Positions 1 to 9,078 are shown, counted from the stretch's first letter. The stretch is DNA of 64,000 nt from DATJGR01 sp963735085 (GCA_963735085.1 CAVTJP010000005.1:682001-746000), one strand, 5' to 3'. Numbers and translations: made by a program. Notes: generated by a model from the letters alone, not told the origin.

Positions 1-1
1 C

Positions 2-823
2 CTGCTGCTGCTGTCGCTGGTGCAGAACTGGATCATCGGTCCGCTATTGATGTTCGGTCTGGCGATATTGTTTCTGCGCGATTATCCCGAATACATGACG
101 GGCCTGATCCTGATCGGGCTGGCGCGCTGTATCGCGATGGTGCTGGTCTGGAATCAACTCGCGGAAGGCGACAATCAATACGTTGCGGCGCTGGTCGCCT
201 TCAATTCGATCTTTCAGATCGCGTTCTTCAGTCTGTACGCGTGGTTTTTCCTGACCGTCCTGCCCCCGCTGGTCGGGCTCGAAGGCAGGGTGGTGGATGT
301 CGACTTCTGGATGATCGCCAAATCCGTGCTGATCTATCTCGGCATTCCGTTCGCCGCTGGGTTCCTGACCCGTTGGACGCTGCTGCGCCGCAAGGGGGCG
401 GCCTGGTACGAAAGCGCCTTCCTGCCGCGCATCGGGCCGATCACGCTTGCGGCGCTGCTGTTCACGATTGTCGCGATGTTCAGTCTGAAGGGCGAATTGG
501 TGCTGCAACTGCCGTTGGATGTTCTTCGCATCGCGATCCCGCTCACGATTTACTTCGTCATCATGTTCCTCGTCAGCTTCTGGATGGGCCGGCTGATTGA
601 CGCCGATTATCCTCGCACCACTGCGATCGCGTTCACCGCGGCCAGCAACAACTTCGAGCTGGCGATTGCGGTCGCGATTGCGACGTTCGGTCTCGCGTCC
701 CCGATTGCATTTGCGACCGTCATCGGCCCGCTGGTGGAAGTGCCGGTCCTCATCTCCCTCGTCAGAGTCGCATTCTGGTTGAGGCAACGGTGGTTTGCAG
801 CGTCGGCCGTCAAGGCGCACTAG
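2..823 (+). CDS. ACR3-family arsenite efflux permease, 5'-truncated by window edge
   Basis: This is the C-terminal 273 residues of an ACR3-type arsenite/proton antiporter of the inner membrane. The frame is open to the window edge, and family members have about 340-350 residues, so some 70-80 N-terminal residues are missing. The in-frame GTG at 20 is therefore not taken as the start. Two hallmarks are visible: the conserved cysteine in a membrane helix (LARCIAMVLVWNQLA) and the glutamate in the signature TAASNNFELAIA. The rest is alternating hydrophobic helices with short basic loops. Its stop codon overlaps the stop of the convergent ATPase gamma gene. No other ars gene is visible on this side. 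Confidence 0.92.
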   Translation: MLLLSLVQNWIIGPLLMFGLAILFLRDYPEYMTGLILIGLARCIAMVLVWNQLAEGDNQYVAALVAFNSIFQIAFFSLYAWFFLTVLPPLVGLEGRVVDVDFWMIAKSVLIYLGIPFAAGFLTRWTLLRRKGAAWYESAFLPRIGPITLAALLFTIVAMFSLKGELVLQLPLDVLRIAIPLTIYFVIMFLVSFWMGRLIDADYPRTTAIAFTAASNNFELAIAVAIATFGLASPIAFATVIGPLVEVPVLISLVRVAFWLRQRWFAASAVKAH

Positions 824-1746
824 TCGACTTGCGTTTTCGTGAGACTTTCCTTTTTGCGCTTCTCGCGATCCTTCAGTGCCTCGAAGCCGACGATCACATC
901 CAGAAGTTCGGTGGTGATCTGACTCTGGCGAACCGACCGTGTCTCCGCGGTCAGTTCCTCCAATCTGTCATCGACCGACTGCTCGGCCTGCTGCATGCGT
1001 GCGAGCCGCGCAGCGTTTTCCGTTACCAGCGCCTCGGCAGCACCGCGAAAAAGTTCGGCGAACAGATAGCTGCGGATCAGTGCTGCCAGCAGTTGCTCCG
1101 GCGGCAGGCTGAATTGCGGCAGGCTGCGCGAGGTCCAGGGACGTTTGGCGAGCGCGGCGAGCAGCTCAGGGTCGAGCGGTAGCAGATTCTGGCATACCGG
1201 AACCTGCTGGCCATGGCCCGCCCGCTGCATGAACACCAGCAGCGCGGCGATTGCCGCCGACCGGTTAATGCTGCGGATCGCATCGAGCCGCGTGATGAGT
1301 TGGCCGGCAAGCCGCCCCAACCCGTCCGCGGTTGCCGGCGGCAGCAGCGTCGCTTCGGGCGCAATGCCCAATCCCACCAGGGCGTCCTCCATCTGCGCGC
1401 CGATGCAGATCACCGTTGTTGTCCGCTGGCGATTGATGACCCGCGCGACCTCGGCCGCCACGAGCTCGTTGTAGTTGCCACAAAGCCCATGGTCGGACCC
1501 GAACGTGATGATGACCGGCAAAGCGCCCTGGCCCGGCTCGACCGGCAGTGGTCCATTACGGTGGAGGAATGCATGGAAACCGTCGAGCACCGTAGCCCGG
1601 TAGGCCTCGATCGCGCGGGCCGCCTGTTCGTATGGCAACGCGTTGATCGCCGACATCGTTTTCATCGTTCGCACGATGCCGCGAATGCTGCGCATTGTCT
1701 CGGTGCGGCGGTTCAGCAGTTCAAGTGTTTGCGCCACCGACCTCAA
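820..1746 (-). CDS. atpG: N-type ATPase subunit gamma
   Basis: Central-stalk gamma subunit of the second (N-type) rotary ATPase. It couples the alpha/beta head to the c-ring. The N-terminus has the gamma pattern of a long helix ending in basic and methionine-rich residues (IRGIVRTMKTMSAINAL), and the C-terminal helix also looks typical (RQSQITTELLDVIVGFEAL). It is the last gene of the operon and overlaps the end of atpA. The start is uncertain: TTG at 1746 or GTG at 1737, both inside the atpA 3' end, giving 308 or 305 residues. It is more divergent than a housekeeping gamma, as expected for this family. Confidence 0.9.
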   Translation of the reverse strand: MRSVAQTLELLNRRTETMRSIRGIVRTMKTMSAINALPYEQAARAIEAYRATVLDGFHAFLHRNGPLPVEPGQGALPVIITFGSDHGLCGNYNELVAAEVARVINRQRTTTVICIGAQMEDALVGLGIAPEATLLPPATADGLGRLAGQLITRLDAIRSINRSAAIAALLVFMQRAGHGQQVPVCQNLLPLDPELLAALAKRPWTSRSLPQFSLPPEQLLAALIRSYLFAELFRGAAEALVTENAARLARMQQAEQSVDDRLEELTAETRSVRQSQITTELLDVIVGFEALKDREKRKKESLTKTQVD

Positions 1747-3256
1747 CCCTTGCCGAAATCGCGTTCCGTGCCGTTTCGATAATCTGCATCCGACTCGCGT
1801 CGGCTAGTTTCTGATTGCCGGCAATCAGTGCCGCCAACCCGTGATCGTCCATTCTGATTGCACCCCGGATGGAGGTCATTGCGACACCGGTCTGCGTCTC
1901 GTCGAAACCGTCGAGCAGGCCCTCCATCGCCGCCAGCAGCACCGCGAGTTGTTCGTTTGCTGGCATCGGGTCGCGTTCCGCCTGGCGCAGCGCCGCTCGC
2001 ACTGCGGCCCCGCGCGCCAACCGCGCCCGCGTAGCCTGATCCAATCGCGTGCCGAAGCGGGCAAACTCTTCCAGCTCTTCGAATTGCGACAACGTCACCC
2101 GCAGGTTGCCCGCAACTTCGCGAAAGGCGTGGCTTTGCGCCTTGCCGCCGACGCGCGACACCGACACGCCAAGATCGACGGCCGGAAACTGGTTCCGGCG
2201 CACCAGGCGGGGCGACAGGTAGATCTGGCCGTCGGTGATCGAGATCAGGTTGGTTGGGATGTACGCCGACAGGTTCTCCGCCTGCGTCTCCACGACCGGC
2301 AGTGCTGTGATTGAGCCACCACCGACGGCGCTGCTGAACTGACCGGCGCGTTCCAGCAGACGCGCATGGACGTAAAAGATGTCACCGGGAAATGCCTCGC
2401 GCCCCGGTGGACGGCGCAGCAGCAGTGACAACTCGCGATAGGCATGGGCGTGGTGAGTGAGATCATCCATCACGACCAGCACATCGCGGCCCTCGGCGGC
2501 AAAGCGCTCGGCCATCGACATGGCGGCATAAGGTGCGATATAGGCCAGTCCGGGTGGGTCCTCGTCGCCCGCCGCAACGACAACGCAGTTCTCCATCATG
2601 CCGCCGTGCCGGATCGCTCCGATGACTTTCGCCACCGCATCGCCCCGTTGACCGATGGCGCAATAGATGCAGAGCACGCCGGTAGCGCGCTGGTTCAGGA
2701 TCGTATCCACCGCGATCGAGGTCTTGCCGGTCTGCCGGTCGCCGACGATCAGTTCACGCTGTCCAAGCCCGACCGGCACCGCCGCGTCGACCGCCTTCAA
2801 TCCGGTCGCCAGTGGGCGTGTAACCGGGGCGCGGTGCAGGATTTCCGGCGCCTCGGCCTCGATCGGATGCAGCGTGCTGACGTCAATGGGCCCTTTTTCG
2901 TCGCGCGGGCGACCCAATCCATCGACCACCCGGCCCAGCACCGCCTGCCCGACCGGGACGCTGACAACCTGATTGGTTCGCCGCACATCCTCGCCCAACG
3001 TGAGTCTTTCGGACGGGCCCAACAGCACGACGCCGAGTCGATCGGGCTCCAGATCAAAGACGATCCCACGTACGCCCGACGCGAACTCCAAAAGCTCATC
3101 GGACAATGCGCGTGCCAGACCGGTGACGATGGCAATACCGTCGCCGACACCGGCGACGCGTCCAATTTCACTGACATGCGGTGCCGGCGGCGGGCTGTCC
3201 AGCAGCGCCTGCACCAGTTCACCGGTGGTGACGCCTGCTCTCGTCTCAGGCCGCAT
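1721..3256 (-). CDS. atpA: N-type ATPase subunit alpha
   Basis: Alpha subunit (511 residues) of the soluble head of the rotary ATPase. The P-loop GDRQTGKT is at about residues 172-179. The N-terminal beta-barrel motif (VSEIGRVAGVGDGIAIVTGL) and the later SITDGQIYL stretch are typical of alpha subunits. The ATG start overlaps the end of atpF by about ten bases, and atpG starts within its 3' end, so translation is probably coupled. It belongs to the atpDCQRBEFAG set and is not a housekeeping atp operon, because no separate atpH (delta) gene is present. Confidence 0.96.
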   Translation of the reverse strand: MRPETRAGVTTGELVQALLDSPPPAPHVSEIGRVAGVGDGIAIVTGLARALSDELLEFASGVRGIVFDLEPDRLGVVLLGPSERLTLGEDVRRTNQVVSVPVGQAVLGRVVDGLGRPRDEKGPIDVSTLHPIEAEAPEILHRAPVTRPLATGLKAVDAAVPVGLGQRELIVGDRQTGKTSIAVDTILNQRATGVLCIYCAIGQRGDAVAKVIGAIRHGGMMENCVVVAAGDEDPPGLAYIAPYAAMSMAERFAAEGRDVLVVMDDLTHHAHAYRELSLLLRRPPGREAFPGDIFYVHARLLERAGQFSSAVGGGSITALPVVETQAENLSAYIPTNLISITDGQIYLSPRLVRRNQFPAVDLGVSVSRVGGKAQSHAFREVAGNLRVTLSQFEELEEFARFGTRLDQATRARLARGAAVRAALRQAERDPMPANEQLAVLLAAMEGLLDGFDETQTGVAMTSIRGAIRMDDHGLAALIAGNQKLADASRMQIIETARNAISARVEVGGANT

Positions 3257-4013
3257 CGGTCATGGTCTCTTTCCGGGCACGTCCTGCGCGCTCCTCCAAC
3301 ACCGCGTCGAGGCCATTGAGATAGCTGTCTACCGTCCAGGTAACCTGCGCGCCCCCCAGTCGCACCGTCAGCCCCGGCGCAACGGTTGGGTCGGAGTCAA
3401 TGCGCACCGCGAAGCCGGGCAGGACCGACGCAAGCTCGTCGCGCAGACGCTCAGCCGCACTCTCCGGCAGTGGATCGCGGGTGATCGCGACCGCCGTGCG
3501 GCTGTCGCCTGCGGCATCGCGCAACGCGTCGGCAAGCGCGCCAAACCGGGCTGCACAATGCGCGACAATTCTTTGCTCCAGCGTCTCGTCCGCGAGGTCC
3601 GACAAGGCCTTGCGGGTCAGCGACAGCAGCGCCTCGGCACCGCTGCGGTGCAGGTCTGCAGTGTACCGGCGCGCTTCTTCAGCGCGCTGCGTGTCGCGGC
3701 CGGCCTGCTCCGTTGCCAGCCGCTTGCGCGTATCGGCCAACAGCGCGTCGCGTTCGGCCTCAGCGCTTCGACGGGCCAATTCCAGCGTGTCGGCCCGGCT
3801 GGCGCGCAGCGCGGCAATCTCAGTTCTATGGTCTGCTTCGGCGGCTTCGGCGGCCTTACGAATCGTCGCGGCCTCGGCCATCCGGTCGGCGATTTCCTTC
3901 TCGCGTGCGTCGATCCCTTCCAGGATCGGCCGGTATAGAAAGCGCTTCAGCAGCCAGATCAGCACCAGAAAGTTGATGATCTGGGCCGCGACGGTAATCC
4001 AGTCGATCGACAT
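3246..4013 (-). CDS. atpF: N-type ATPase subunit b (extended)
   Basis: Peripheral-stalk subunit b (255 residues). It has one N-terminal membrane helix (ITVAAQIINFLVLIWLL), then FLYRPILEGIDAREKEI and a long charged Ala/Glu/Arg coiled coil. It is about 100 residues longer than an ordinary b subunit. The extra C-terminal part (from about residue 160) resembles the delta/OSCP C-terminal region, which fits the absence of a separate delta gene in N-type operons. The chosen ATG lies just after the atpE stop. A longer frame upstream overlaps atpE and is not protein-like. Confidence 0.93.
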   Translation of the reverse strand: MSIDWITVAAQIINFLVLIWLLKRFLYRPILEGIDAREKEIADRMAEAATIRKAAEAAEADHRTEIAALRASRADTLELARRSAEAERDALLADTRKRLATEQAGRDTQRAEEARRYTADLHRSGAEALLSLTRKALSDLADETLEQRIVAHCAARFGALADALRDAAGDSRTAVAITRDPLPESAAERLRDELASVLPGFAVRIDSDPTVAPGLTVRLGGAQVTWTVDSYLNGLDAVLEERAGRARKETMTDAA

Positions 4014-4015
4014 GT

Positions 4016-4306
4016 CTAGCCACGCGTGCCGTGCGCCGCCGCCTCGACTGCCGCATTCCAGAATGGGTTGGCGAAAATCAGGATCATCGCGACGACGAAA
4101 CAATAGATCGCGGTGGATTCGATCATCGCCAAACTGACGAACAGCGTTCGCGACAGCGTGGATGCGGCATCGGGCTGCTGCGCGATCGCGCTCAGTGCCG
4201 TCGCGGCCGCGCGGCCCTCCCCAAACGCCGGGCCAATCGAACCGAAGCATACGGTCAGGCCCGCCGTGAAAATCGACACGGCGGCGATGATGGAAATATC
4301 GGTCAT
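4016..4306 (-). CDS. atpE: N-type ATPase subunit c (rotor ring)
   Basis: Proteolipid subunit c (96 residues), two membrane helices. Helix 1 holds a GEG motif with Glu30, at the position of the Na+-ligand Gln of Na+-F-ATPases. Helix 2 holds the ion-binding Glu63 in MIESTAIY, with Ser64 and Tyr68 at the spacing seen in Na+-binding rings. N-type rings commonly have two such carboxylates, and one studied N-type ring was found to be proton-specific, so the coupling ion cannot be decided from sequence. A strong ribosome site (AGGAGC) precedes the ATG. Confidence 0.95.
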   Translation of the reverse strand: MTDISIIAAVSIFTAGLTVCFGSIGPAFGEGRAAATALSAIAQQPDAASTLSRTLFVSLAMIESTAIYCFVVAMILIFANPFWNAAVEAAAHGTRG

Positions 4307-5004
4307 GTTTGCTCCTTTTCAGTGTGAGAGGTGTCGGACGCTGGCGCGGCCGTTGCCGAGGAGATGTATACGGTCGCCAGAATGGCGAAGATGTAGGCTT
4401 GGATGACGCCGGTCAGCAGGCTGAGCATGCTCATCACCACCGGAAAGAAAAACGGCGCGACGCCCAACAGGATCGCAGCAATCACTGCGCCGCTCATGAT
4501 GTTGCCGTACAGCCGGACCGCCAGCGATATGCCGCGCGAAAACTCGCTGATGATGTTGAACGGCAGCATGATGACCGACGGCTCGATGTAAGTGCGCAGA
4601 TAGCCGCGCATGCCCTGGCCGCCGATGCCGAATATCGGCACCGCGATCAACACCGACAGCGCGAGCGCCGCCGTCGTAGACAGCGACGCCGTCGGCGGAG
4701 CAAATCCGGGCACGACGCTGAGCAGATTCGAAGTCACGATGAACAGAAACAGCGAGCCGGTGAAATACAGCAGCCGACGATCACGACGCTGCGTGATTTC
4801 GGAAATCTGCCCCTGGATACCGATCACGATCACCTCGAGCGTGGTGCGCCAACGGTTTGGCGGCACATCCGGGCGCAGCTTGCGGGTGATCAGAAACGAC
4901 ACCCCGGTCAACCCCGCCATGATCAGCCACGTGTTGAAGATCACCTTGTTGATGGCGAGACCGCCGATCATGAACACAATACTGTGGTCAGCCGTCAGTT
5001 CCAT
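4303..5004 (-). CDS. atpB: N-type ATPase subunit a
   Basis: Membrane stator subunit a (233 residues), which forms the ion half-channels against the c-ring. The essential arginine is in the usual helix context (SLAVRLYGNIMSGAV). About five hydrophobic segments are visible, and the C-terminus is charged. The ATG at 5004 (MELTADHSIVF) overlaps the end of atpR, and the stop overlaps the atpE start by four bases. The frame continues upstream inside atpR, but that stretch is Cys/Ser-rich and not protein-like, so it is excluded. Confidence 0.95.
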   Translation of the reverse strand: MELTADHSIVFMIGGLAINKVIFNTWLIMAGLTGVSFLITRKLRPDVPPNRWRTTLEVIVIGIQGQISEITQRRDRRLLYFTGSLFLFIVTSNLLSVVPGFAPPTASLSTTAALALSVLIAVPIFGIGGQGMRGYLRTYIEPSVIMLPFNIISEFSRGISLAVRLYGNIMSGAVIAAILLGVAPFFFPVVMSMLSLLTGVIQAYIFAILATVYISSATAAPASDTSHTEKEQT

Positions 5005-5297
5005 CTGAGACGCTCCGTTGCCAGCGGACGACGCGCAATCGCAATTGCAACAAAACGCAGCGTCACGAAGGCCAGGATGAAGCCGACCAGTGCCGCCGAC
5101 CCGCTTTGTGCCACCCGCCATCCGACAACCAGCAACACGCCAATACGCAGCGCGCCGCTGAACAGCAATATCGGCGTGGCGTGAACCGAGCGCAGCGCCA
5201 GACGCATGCCCAGCGCGAGCCCAACGAAGAAAAGTGTACCCACCGCGGCACCCGCGAGGGCCCCAATTCCGAAAGCACCCCAGGCGATGCTCGTCAT
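4995..5297 (-). CDS. atpR: N-ATPase accessory membrane protein AtpR
   Basis: Small membrane protein (100 residues) with three hydrophobic segments. It occupies the AtpR position, specific to N-type ATPase operons, between atpQ and atpB. A central segment has the family's arginine-bearing helix (MRLALRSVHATPILLFSGALR up to the next loop). AtpR is thought to help assemble the c-ring or supply arginine contacts to it. Its ATG overlaps the atpQ stop, and its 3' end overlaps atpB. The assignment rests mainly on gene order and topology. Confidence 0.85.
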   Translation of the reverse strand: MTSIAWGAFGIGALAGAAVGTLFFVGLALGMRLALRSVHATPILLFSGALRIGVLLVVGWRVAQSGSAALVGFILAFVTLRFVAIAIARRPLATERLRWN

Positions 5298-5581
5298 TTT
5301 CCGCCCCCTTCCTTGCCGATCCATGCCCAGGCGATCAGCGATCCGATAGCGACCCCGCCCAGAATCAGCGCGATGGTCCACGAAAAACTCTGCGGCGCCA
5401 CGCGATCGAGCCATAGCCCGAGAAACGCACCCCCCACCGTCGGCACGGCAATCGACCAGCCGACCATGCCGAAAACGCCGATGCCGCGCAGCGGGCTTGG
5501 CCCGGGATCGTCGCGCGCGGATTTCATGCGGCGGGCACGGCTGCCGATCTCGGCGGCGGATTTGTCGTGCTCCTCACTCAT
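5294..5581 (-). CDS. atpQ: N-ATPase accessory membrane protein AtpQ (AtpI/AtpZ-like)
   Basis: A 95-residue protein with a charged N-terminus and two membrane helices separated by a short loop (FLGLWLDRVAPQSFSW), the AtpI/AtpZ/AtpQ layout. Proteins of this type are linked to magnesium uptake or c-ring assembly in ATP synthase operons. It lies between atpC and atpR, with four-base overlaps on both sides. Function is inferred from family and position. Confidence 0.85.
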   Translation of the reverse strand: MSEEHDKSAAEIGSRARRMKSARDDPGPSPLRGIGVFGMVGWSIAVPTVGGAFLGLWLDRVAPQSFSWTIALILGGVAIGSLIAWAWIGKEGGGK

Positions 5582-5988
5582 TGATGCGATCTGCGCAGGC
5601 TCGCGAAACGGCGCACCATGTCGGCCTCGAGCCGCGACAGTGCCGCGCGCGCGGCGCGCTCCTCATCTTCCATTTCGGCGAAACTGCCGCCAACGGTGTC
5701 GCGCAGGGTTTCCAGATCGTCACCTTCCACGCCGCGGCGCACGATGACGTCGACCTTGTGGCCTTCTTTTACCAGCAGGCCGACATCGACCCCAAATATC
5801 CGCTCGCGCCCGTCTGGCTGCGTGATCAGCAACACCGACGGCACCAGCTCGGTGACGTAATCGACATGATTGGGCAGCATGCCGAATGCGCCGTCGGCCG
5901 CGGTCGCCGTCAGGCGAGCGGCAGGACCCTCGAACAGCACGCGCGCCGGCAGACGCACGCTGACCTGCATTTCGCTGGCAAAACTCAC
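5578..5988 (-). CDS. atpC: N-type ATPase subunit epsilon
   Basis: Epsilon subunit (136 residues), the rotor protein that regulates ATP hydrolysis. It shows the N-terminal beta-sandwich pattern (PARVLFEGPAARLTATAADG, then FGMLPNHVDYV) and a C-terminal helical hairpin rich in Glu/Arg. It starts with GTG overlapping the atpD stop (GTGA) and ends overlapping the atpQ start. Second gene of the operon, as is usual for N-type ATPases. Confidence 0.93.
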   Translation of the reverse strand: MSFASEMQVSVRLPARVLFEGPAARLTATAADGAFGMLPNHVDYVTELVPSVLLITQPDGRERIFGVDVGLLVKEGHKVDVIVRRGVEGDDLETLRDTVGGSFAEMEDEERAARAALSRLEADMVRRFASLRRSHQ

Positions 5989-7370
5989 GCGACCTCCTTC
6001 AGGTCCGACAGCCCGCCAATCATGTAATAGGCGCTTTCCGGCAGATCAAAACGGGTCTGTTCCAGGATCGTCTCGCAGCCGTCGAGTGCATCGGAAACCG
6101 GCACCAGCCTGCCGACGGTTCCGACCGAGGCGCTGACGGTAAAGAACGGTTGCGTCAGGAACCGCTCCAGCCTGCGCGCCCGCGCGACGGTGGCGCGATC
6201 ATGAGCCGACAACTCGTCGATTCCCAACATGGCAATGATGTCGCGCAGTTCCTCGTATTCCGCCAACGTCCGGCGTACCGCGCGGGCGATATCGTAGTGC
6301 CGCTGCCCGACCACGCCCGGCGTCAGCATCACGGAGGTCGACGCCAGCGGATCAACCGCCGGATACAGCCCCTCGCTCGCTCGTTTTCGCGACAGTACTA
6401 CCGACGCTGACAGATGCGAAAAGATATGTGCCGCCGCCGGGTCAGTGAAATCGTCCGCTGGAACATAAACCGCCTGAATCGATGTGATAGAGGCCTTGCG
6501 GGTCGAAGCGATCCGCTCCTGTAGTGCAGCGAGCTCGGTTGCGAGGGTCGGCTGGTAACCTACCCGTGACGGCATCCGGCCCAGCAGACCCGACACTTCC
6601 GATCCGGCCTGCACGAACCGGAAGATGTTGTCGATCAGCAGTAGCACGTCCTGCCCTCGGTCGTCGCGGAAAAACTCGGCCATCGTCAGCGCCGAATTGC
6701 CAACCAGAAACCGCACACCGGGCGCTTCATTCATCTGACCGAACAGCATCACCATCTTATCGCGCACGCCGGCCTCGCCCATCTCACGCCACAACTCCTC
6801 GGCCTCGCGCGACCGTTCGCCGATGCCGCAAAACAGGCTAACCCCGTGATGGTGTTCGATGGTGTTGTGGATCAGTTCGCTCAACAGCACCGTCTTACCG
6901 ACGCCGGCGCCGCCGAACAGACCGGTCTTGCCGCCGCGTTCGATGGGCGACAGAAGATCGATGGCCTTGATCCCGGTCTCGAGCACCTCCGCGCGTAGGA
7001 CCCGCTCTGATAGAGGCGGCGGCGGCGCGTGAATCGGGCGGCGCGCAACTGCGACAGGCGGCGGCAATCCATCAATGGGCGCACCGAAGACGTTCAGCAT
7101 CCGACCCAGCACGGCCTCGCCGACCGGAACCTCGATTCCGGCATCGCTGCCTACAACGCGAAGGCCTAAACGCAACCCGCGCACAGGGCCAAGGGCGACG
7201 CAACGTACGACGTCGTCGCCAACCAGCAATGCAACTTCAAGCGCGACTTCGCCGGCATGCACAAGCGCGTTGATATGCGGCGCTTTGCCGGCAAAAGCAA
7301 CGTCCACGACACCGCCGCGTATGGCGACGATGGTCCCGGTTGCAGGGCTCCCTTCGGTTCGATCGTTCAT
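5985..7370 (-). CDS. atpD: N-type ATPase subunit beta
   Basis: Catalytic beta subunit (461 residues). The P-loop GGAGVGKT is at about residues 153-160, followed by the GIGERSREAEELW segment with the catalytic glutamate and the LLLIDNIFRF Walker B region. It is the first gene of the operon. The promoter should lie in the 110-bp gap shared with the divergent universal stress gene at 7481. A beta gene as leader, followed at once by epsilon, separates this operon from the housekeeping order. Confidence 0.96.
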   Translation of the reverse strand: MNDRTEGSPATGTIVAIRGGVVDVAFAGKAPHINALVHAGEVALEVALLVGDDVVRCVALGPVRGLRLGLRVVGSDAGIEVPVGEAVLGRMLNVFGAPIDGLPPPVAVARRPIHAPPPPLSERVLRAEVLETGIKAIDLLSPIERGGKTGLFGGAGVGKTVLLSELIHNTIEHHHGVSLFCGIGERSREAEELWREMGEAGVRDKMVMLFGQMNEAPGVRFLVGNSALTMAEFFRDDRGQDVLLLIDNIFRFVQAGSEVSGLLGRMPSRVGYQPTLATELAALQERIASTRKASITSIQAVYVPADDFTDPAAAHIFSHLSASVVLSRKRASEGLYPAVDPLASTSVMLTPGVVGQRHYDIARAVRRTLAEYEELRDIIAMLGIDELSAHDRATVARARRLERFLTQPFFTVSASVGTVGRLVPVSDALDGCETILEQTRFDLPESAYYMIGGLSDLKEVA

Positions 7371-7480
7371 GCGATCTCAAGACCCTGATTGTGCTCGCCG
7401 CGCACGGCGGCGTCTGCATTCAATTCTGCTCCGCAACGATGGTAGGCTGCACTCAACGTGACGTTCGGGAGTCGGAAATC

Positions 7481-7936
7481 ATGTATGACAGAATTCTTGT
7501 CCCGGTCGACGGCAGCGGTGCCTCGCTTCGCAGTCTCAATGAGGCAATCAGGCTGGCTAAGGTTACCGGGGCAACGCTCCGGCTGCTGCATATCGTCAAC
7601 GAATTCGGGGGCGGCTATCCAACACCGGGCGCGCTGTACTTCCGCGAAGTGATCGACGGGATGGTCGAAGACGGCAAGAAAGTTCTCAGCGACTGCGAAC
7701 GCATTGCGCGCGAGCAAGGCGTCAGCCCTGAAACCGAACTCGTAGAGACGATTGGCGGACACGCGGCGGACGTGATTTTGAATCACGCGTCGCAATGGCC
7801 GGCGGACCTGATCGTCATGGGCACCCATGGCCGTCGCGGCATACGGCGGCTGGCATTGGGCAGCGACGCCGAAATGGTGCTTCGCCAAGCGTCGGTTCCG
7901 GTCTTGGTGCTGCGCAACCTGAAGGATGCAGCGTAG
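7481..7936 (+). CDS. Universal stress protein, single domain
   Basis: UspA-type protein of 151 residues with an alpha/beta nucleotide-binding fold. It begins MYDRILVPVDGSGAS and carries a perfect ATP-binding signature G-x2-G-x9-G-S in MGTHGRRGIRRLALGS. Such proteins bind ATP or AMP and accumulate in starvation and hypoxia. The chosen ATG fits the family N-terminus; an upstream in-frame extension is not conserved-looking. A second Usp gene starts 22 bases after its stop, and the N-ATPase operon diverges from the same intergenic region. Confidence 0.93.
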   Translation: MYDRILVPVDGSGASLRSLNEAIRLAKVTGATLRLLHIVNEFGGGYPTPGALYFREVIDGMVEDGKKVLSDCERIAREQGVSPETELVETIGGHAADVILNHASQWPADLIVMGTHGRRGIRRLALGSDAEMVLRQASVPVLVLRNLKDAA

Positions 7937-7958
7937 GGCGCCCGAGCAGCCAGACACA

Positions 7959-8834
7959 ATGAACATCCTCGTCGTGATGGACAAGCCGAAGCATTCGCAG
8001 ACCGCATTCCAACGCGCCATGAATCTGCACAGTTTAACGAAGGCGCATGTCCATCTTGCAGCATTCACCTACCATCCCATGGTGGATCAGCGGGACATTT
8101 TCGACACCCATCAACGTCGTGCCATCCGCAACGAGATCGTCCGCGAACGCACCCAGTGGCTGCGCAGCGTGGTTCTGAATGCCGGAGCAACAGCCGCAAA
8201 CCTGACGATGGAGACGGTCTGGACCAAAGACCTGGCGCGCTGGGTAGTCGAACGCGCCACCACACACGGTTACGAACTCGTCGTCAAATCGACGCACCAC
8301 ACCGAATCGCTGCTGCACACGCCAACGGACTGGGCATTGTTACGCGACTGCCCTGCCCCGCTGATGCTGGTCACCGCCGGGCAATGGCGCCGTAAACCGG
8401 TGGTACTCGCTGCCCTCGATCTCAATCGGTTCGACCGCGCTCACGATACACTCAACCGCAAGGTACTCGACACTGCCCGGACGTTCGCCACGTTGCACGG
8501 CGGCACCGTGCATTGCGTCTATGCCATCGAGATTTCGCGCGTGCTCGCAGATCTCGACATCATCGACTCACGCCGGGCAATCGCTGCCGCAAAAGCGCGC
8601 GCAGCCGAAAAATGTGCCGAGTTGCTGAAGCCATACGGCATCCCGATTTCGCGAACCCACATGCCCGTTGGCAAGGTGGGCGATGCGGTCAACCGCATCG
8701 CCGGTAAGACCAAGGCGGAACTCCTGGTCATGGGCACGGTCGCCCGCAAAGGCGTGCACGGTTTCTTGATTGGCAATTCAGCCGAGCGCGTCTTATCGAA
8801 AGCGCGGTGCGATATTCTCGCCGTGAAGCCGTGA
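7959..8834 (+). CDS. Tandem-domain universal stress protein (UspE-like)
   Basis: Protein of 291 residues with two Usp domains in tandem, as in UspE. The N-terminal domain (MNILVVMDKPKHSQTAFQRA) lacks a canonical ATP signature. The C-terminal domain has a slightly altered one (MGTVARKGVHGFLIGNSAERV, Ala replacing the second Gly). UspE-type proteins take part in stress survival and can bind lipid-like ligands. The ATG at 7959 matches the family start. It follows the single-domain Usp in the same transcript. Confidence 0.9.
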   Translation: MNILVVMDKPKHSQTAFQRAMNLHSLTKAHVHLAAFTYHPMVDQRDIFDTHQRRAIRNEIVRERTQWLRSVVLNAGATAANLTMETVWTKDLARWVVERATTHGYELVVKSTHHTESLLHTPTDWALLRDCPAPLMLVTAGQWRRKPVVLAALDLNRFDRAHDTLNRKVLDTARTFATLHGGTVHCVYAIEISRVLADLDIIDSRRAIAAAKARAAEKCAELLKPYGIPISRTHMPVGKVGDAVNRIAGKTKAELLVMGTVARKGVHGFLIGNSAERVLSKARCDILAVKP

Positions 8835-8838
8835 GCCG

Positions 8839-9078
8839 CTAAGACTTCTCCGACACGCGGGTCGTGTCGAACTGCATCTCGGCATTGACCCAGTCGTCCA
8901 GTTCATGGCCCGCTTCGAAGCCGCGCTCGGCGGCGAGGTAATACGCCGCCAACGCAATGGCTTCGTGTCTTTGTGCGTCGATCGCGACATCTTCCTTCGC
9001 GCTGAACGGTTCTACCGATACGGTCACCGGCAGCGTGGATGTTTTGCGCGTCACTTTCGAAGCGCTTCGCGTAGCCAT
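8839..9078 (-). CDS. Small DUF2934-domain protein
   Basis: A 79-residue protein. The C-terminal half has the DUF2934 pattern (HEAIALAAYYLAAERGFEAG then ELDDWVNAE), and a basic Ser/Thr/Lys-rich tail precedes it. The function of this family is unknown; members often occur near stress and polysaccharide genes. A clear ribosome site (AAGGAGATCAATC) precedes the ATG. A close paralogue lies at 10774-11007. It converges with the Usp genes. Confidence 0.8.
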   Translation of the reverse strand: MATRSASKVTRKTSTLPVTVSVEPFSAKEDVAIDAQRHEAIALAAYYLAAERGFEAGHELDDWVNAEMQFDTTRVSEKS

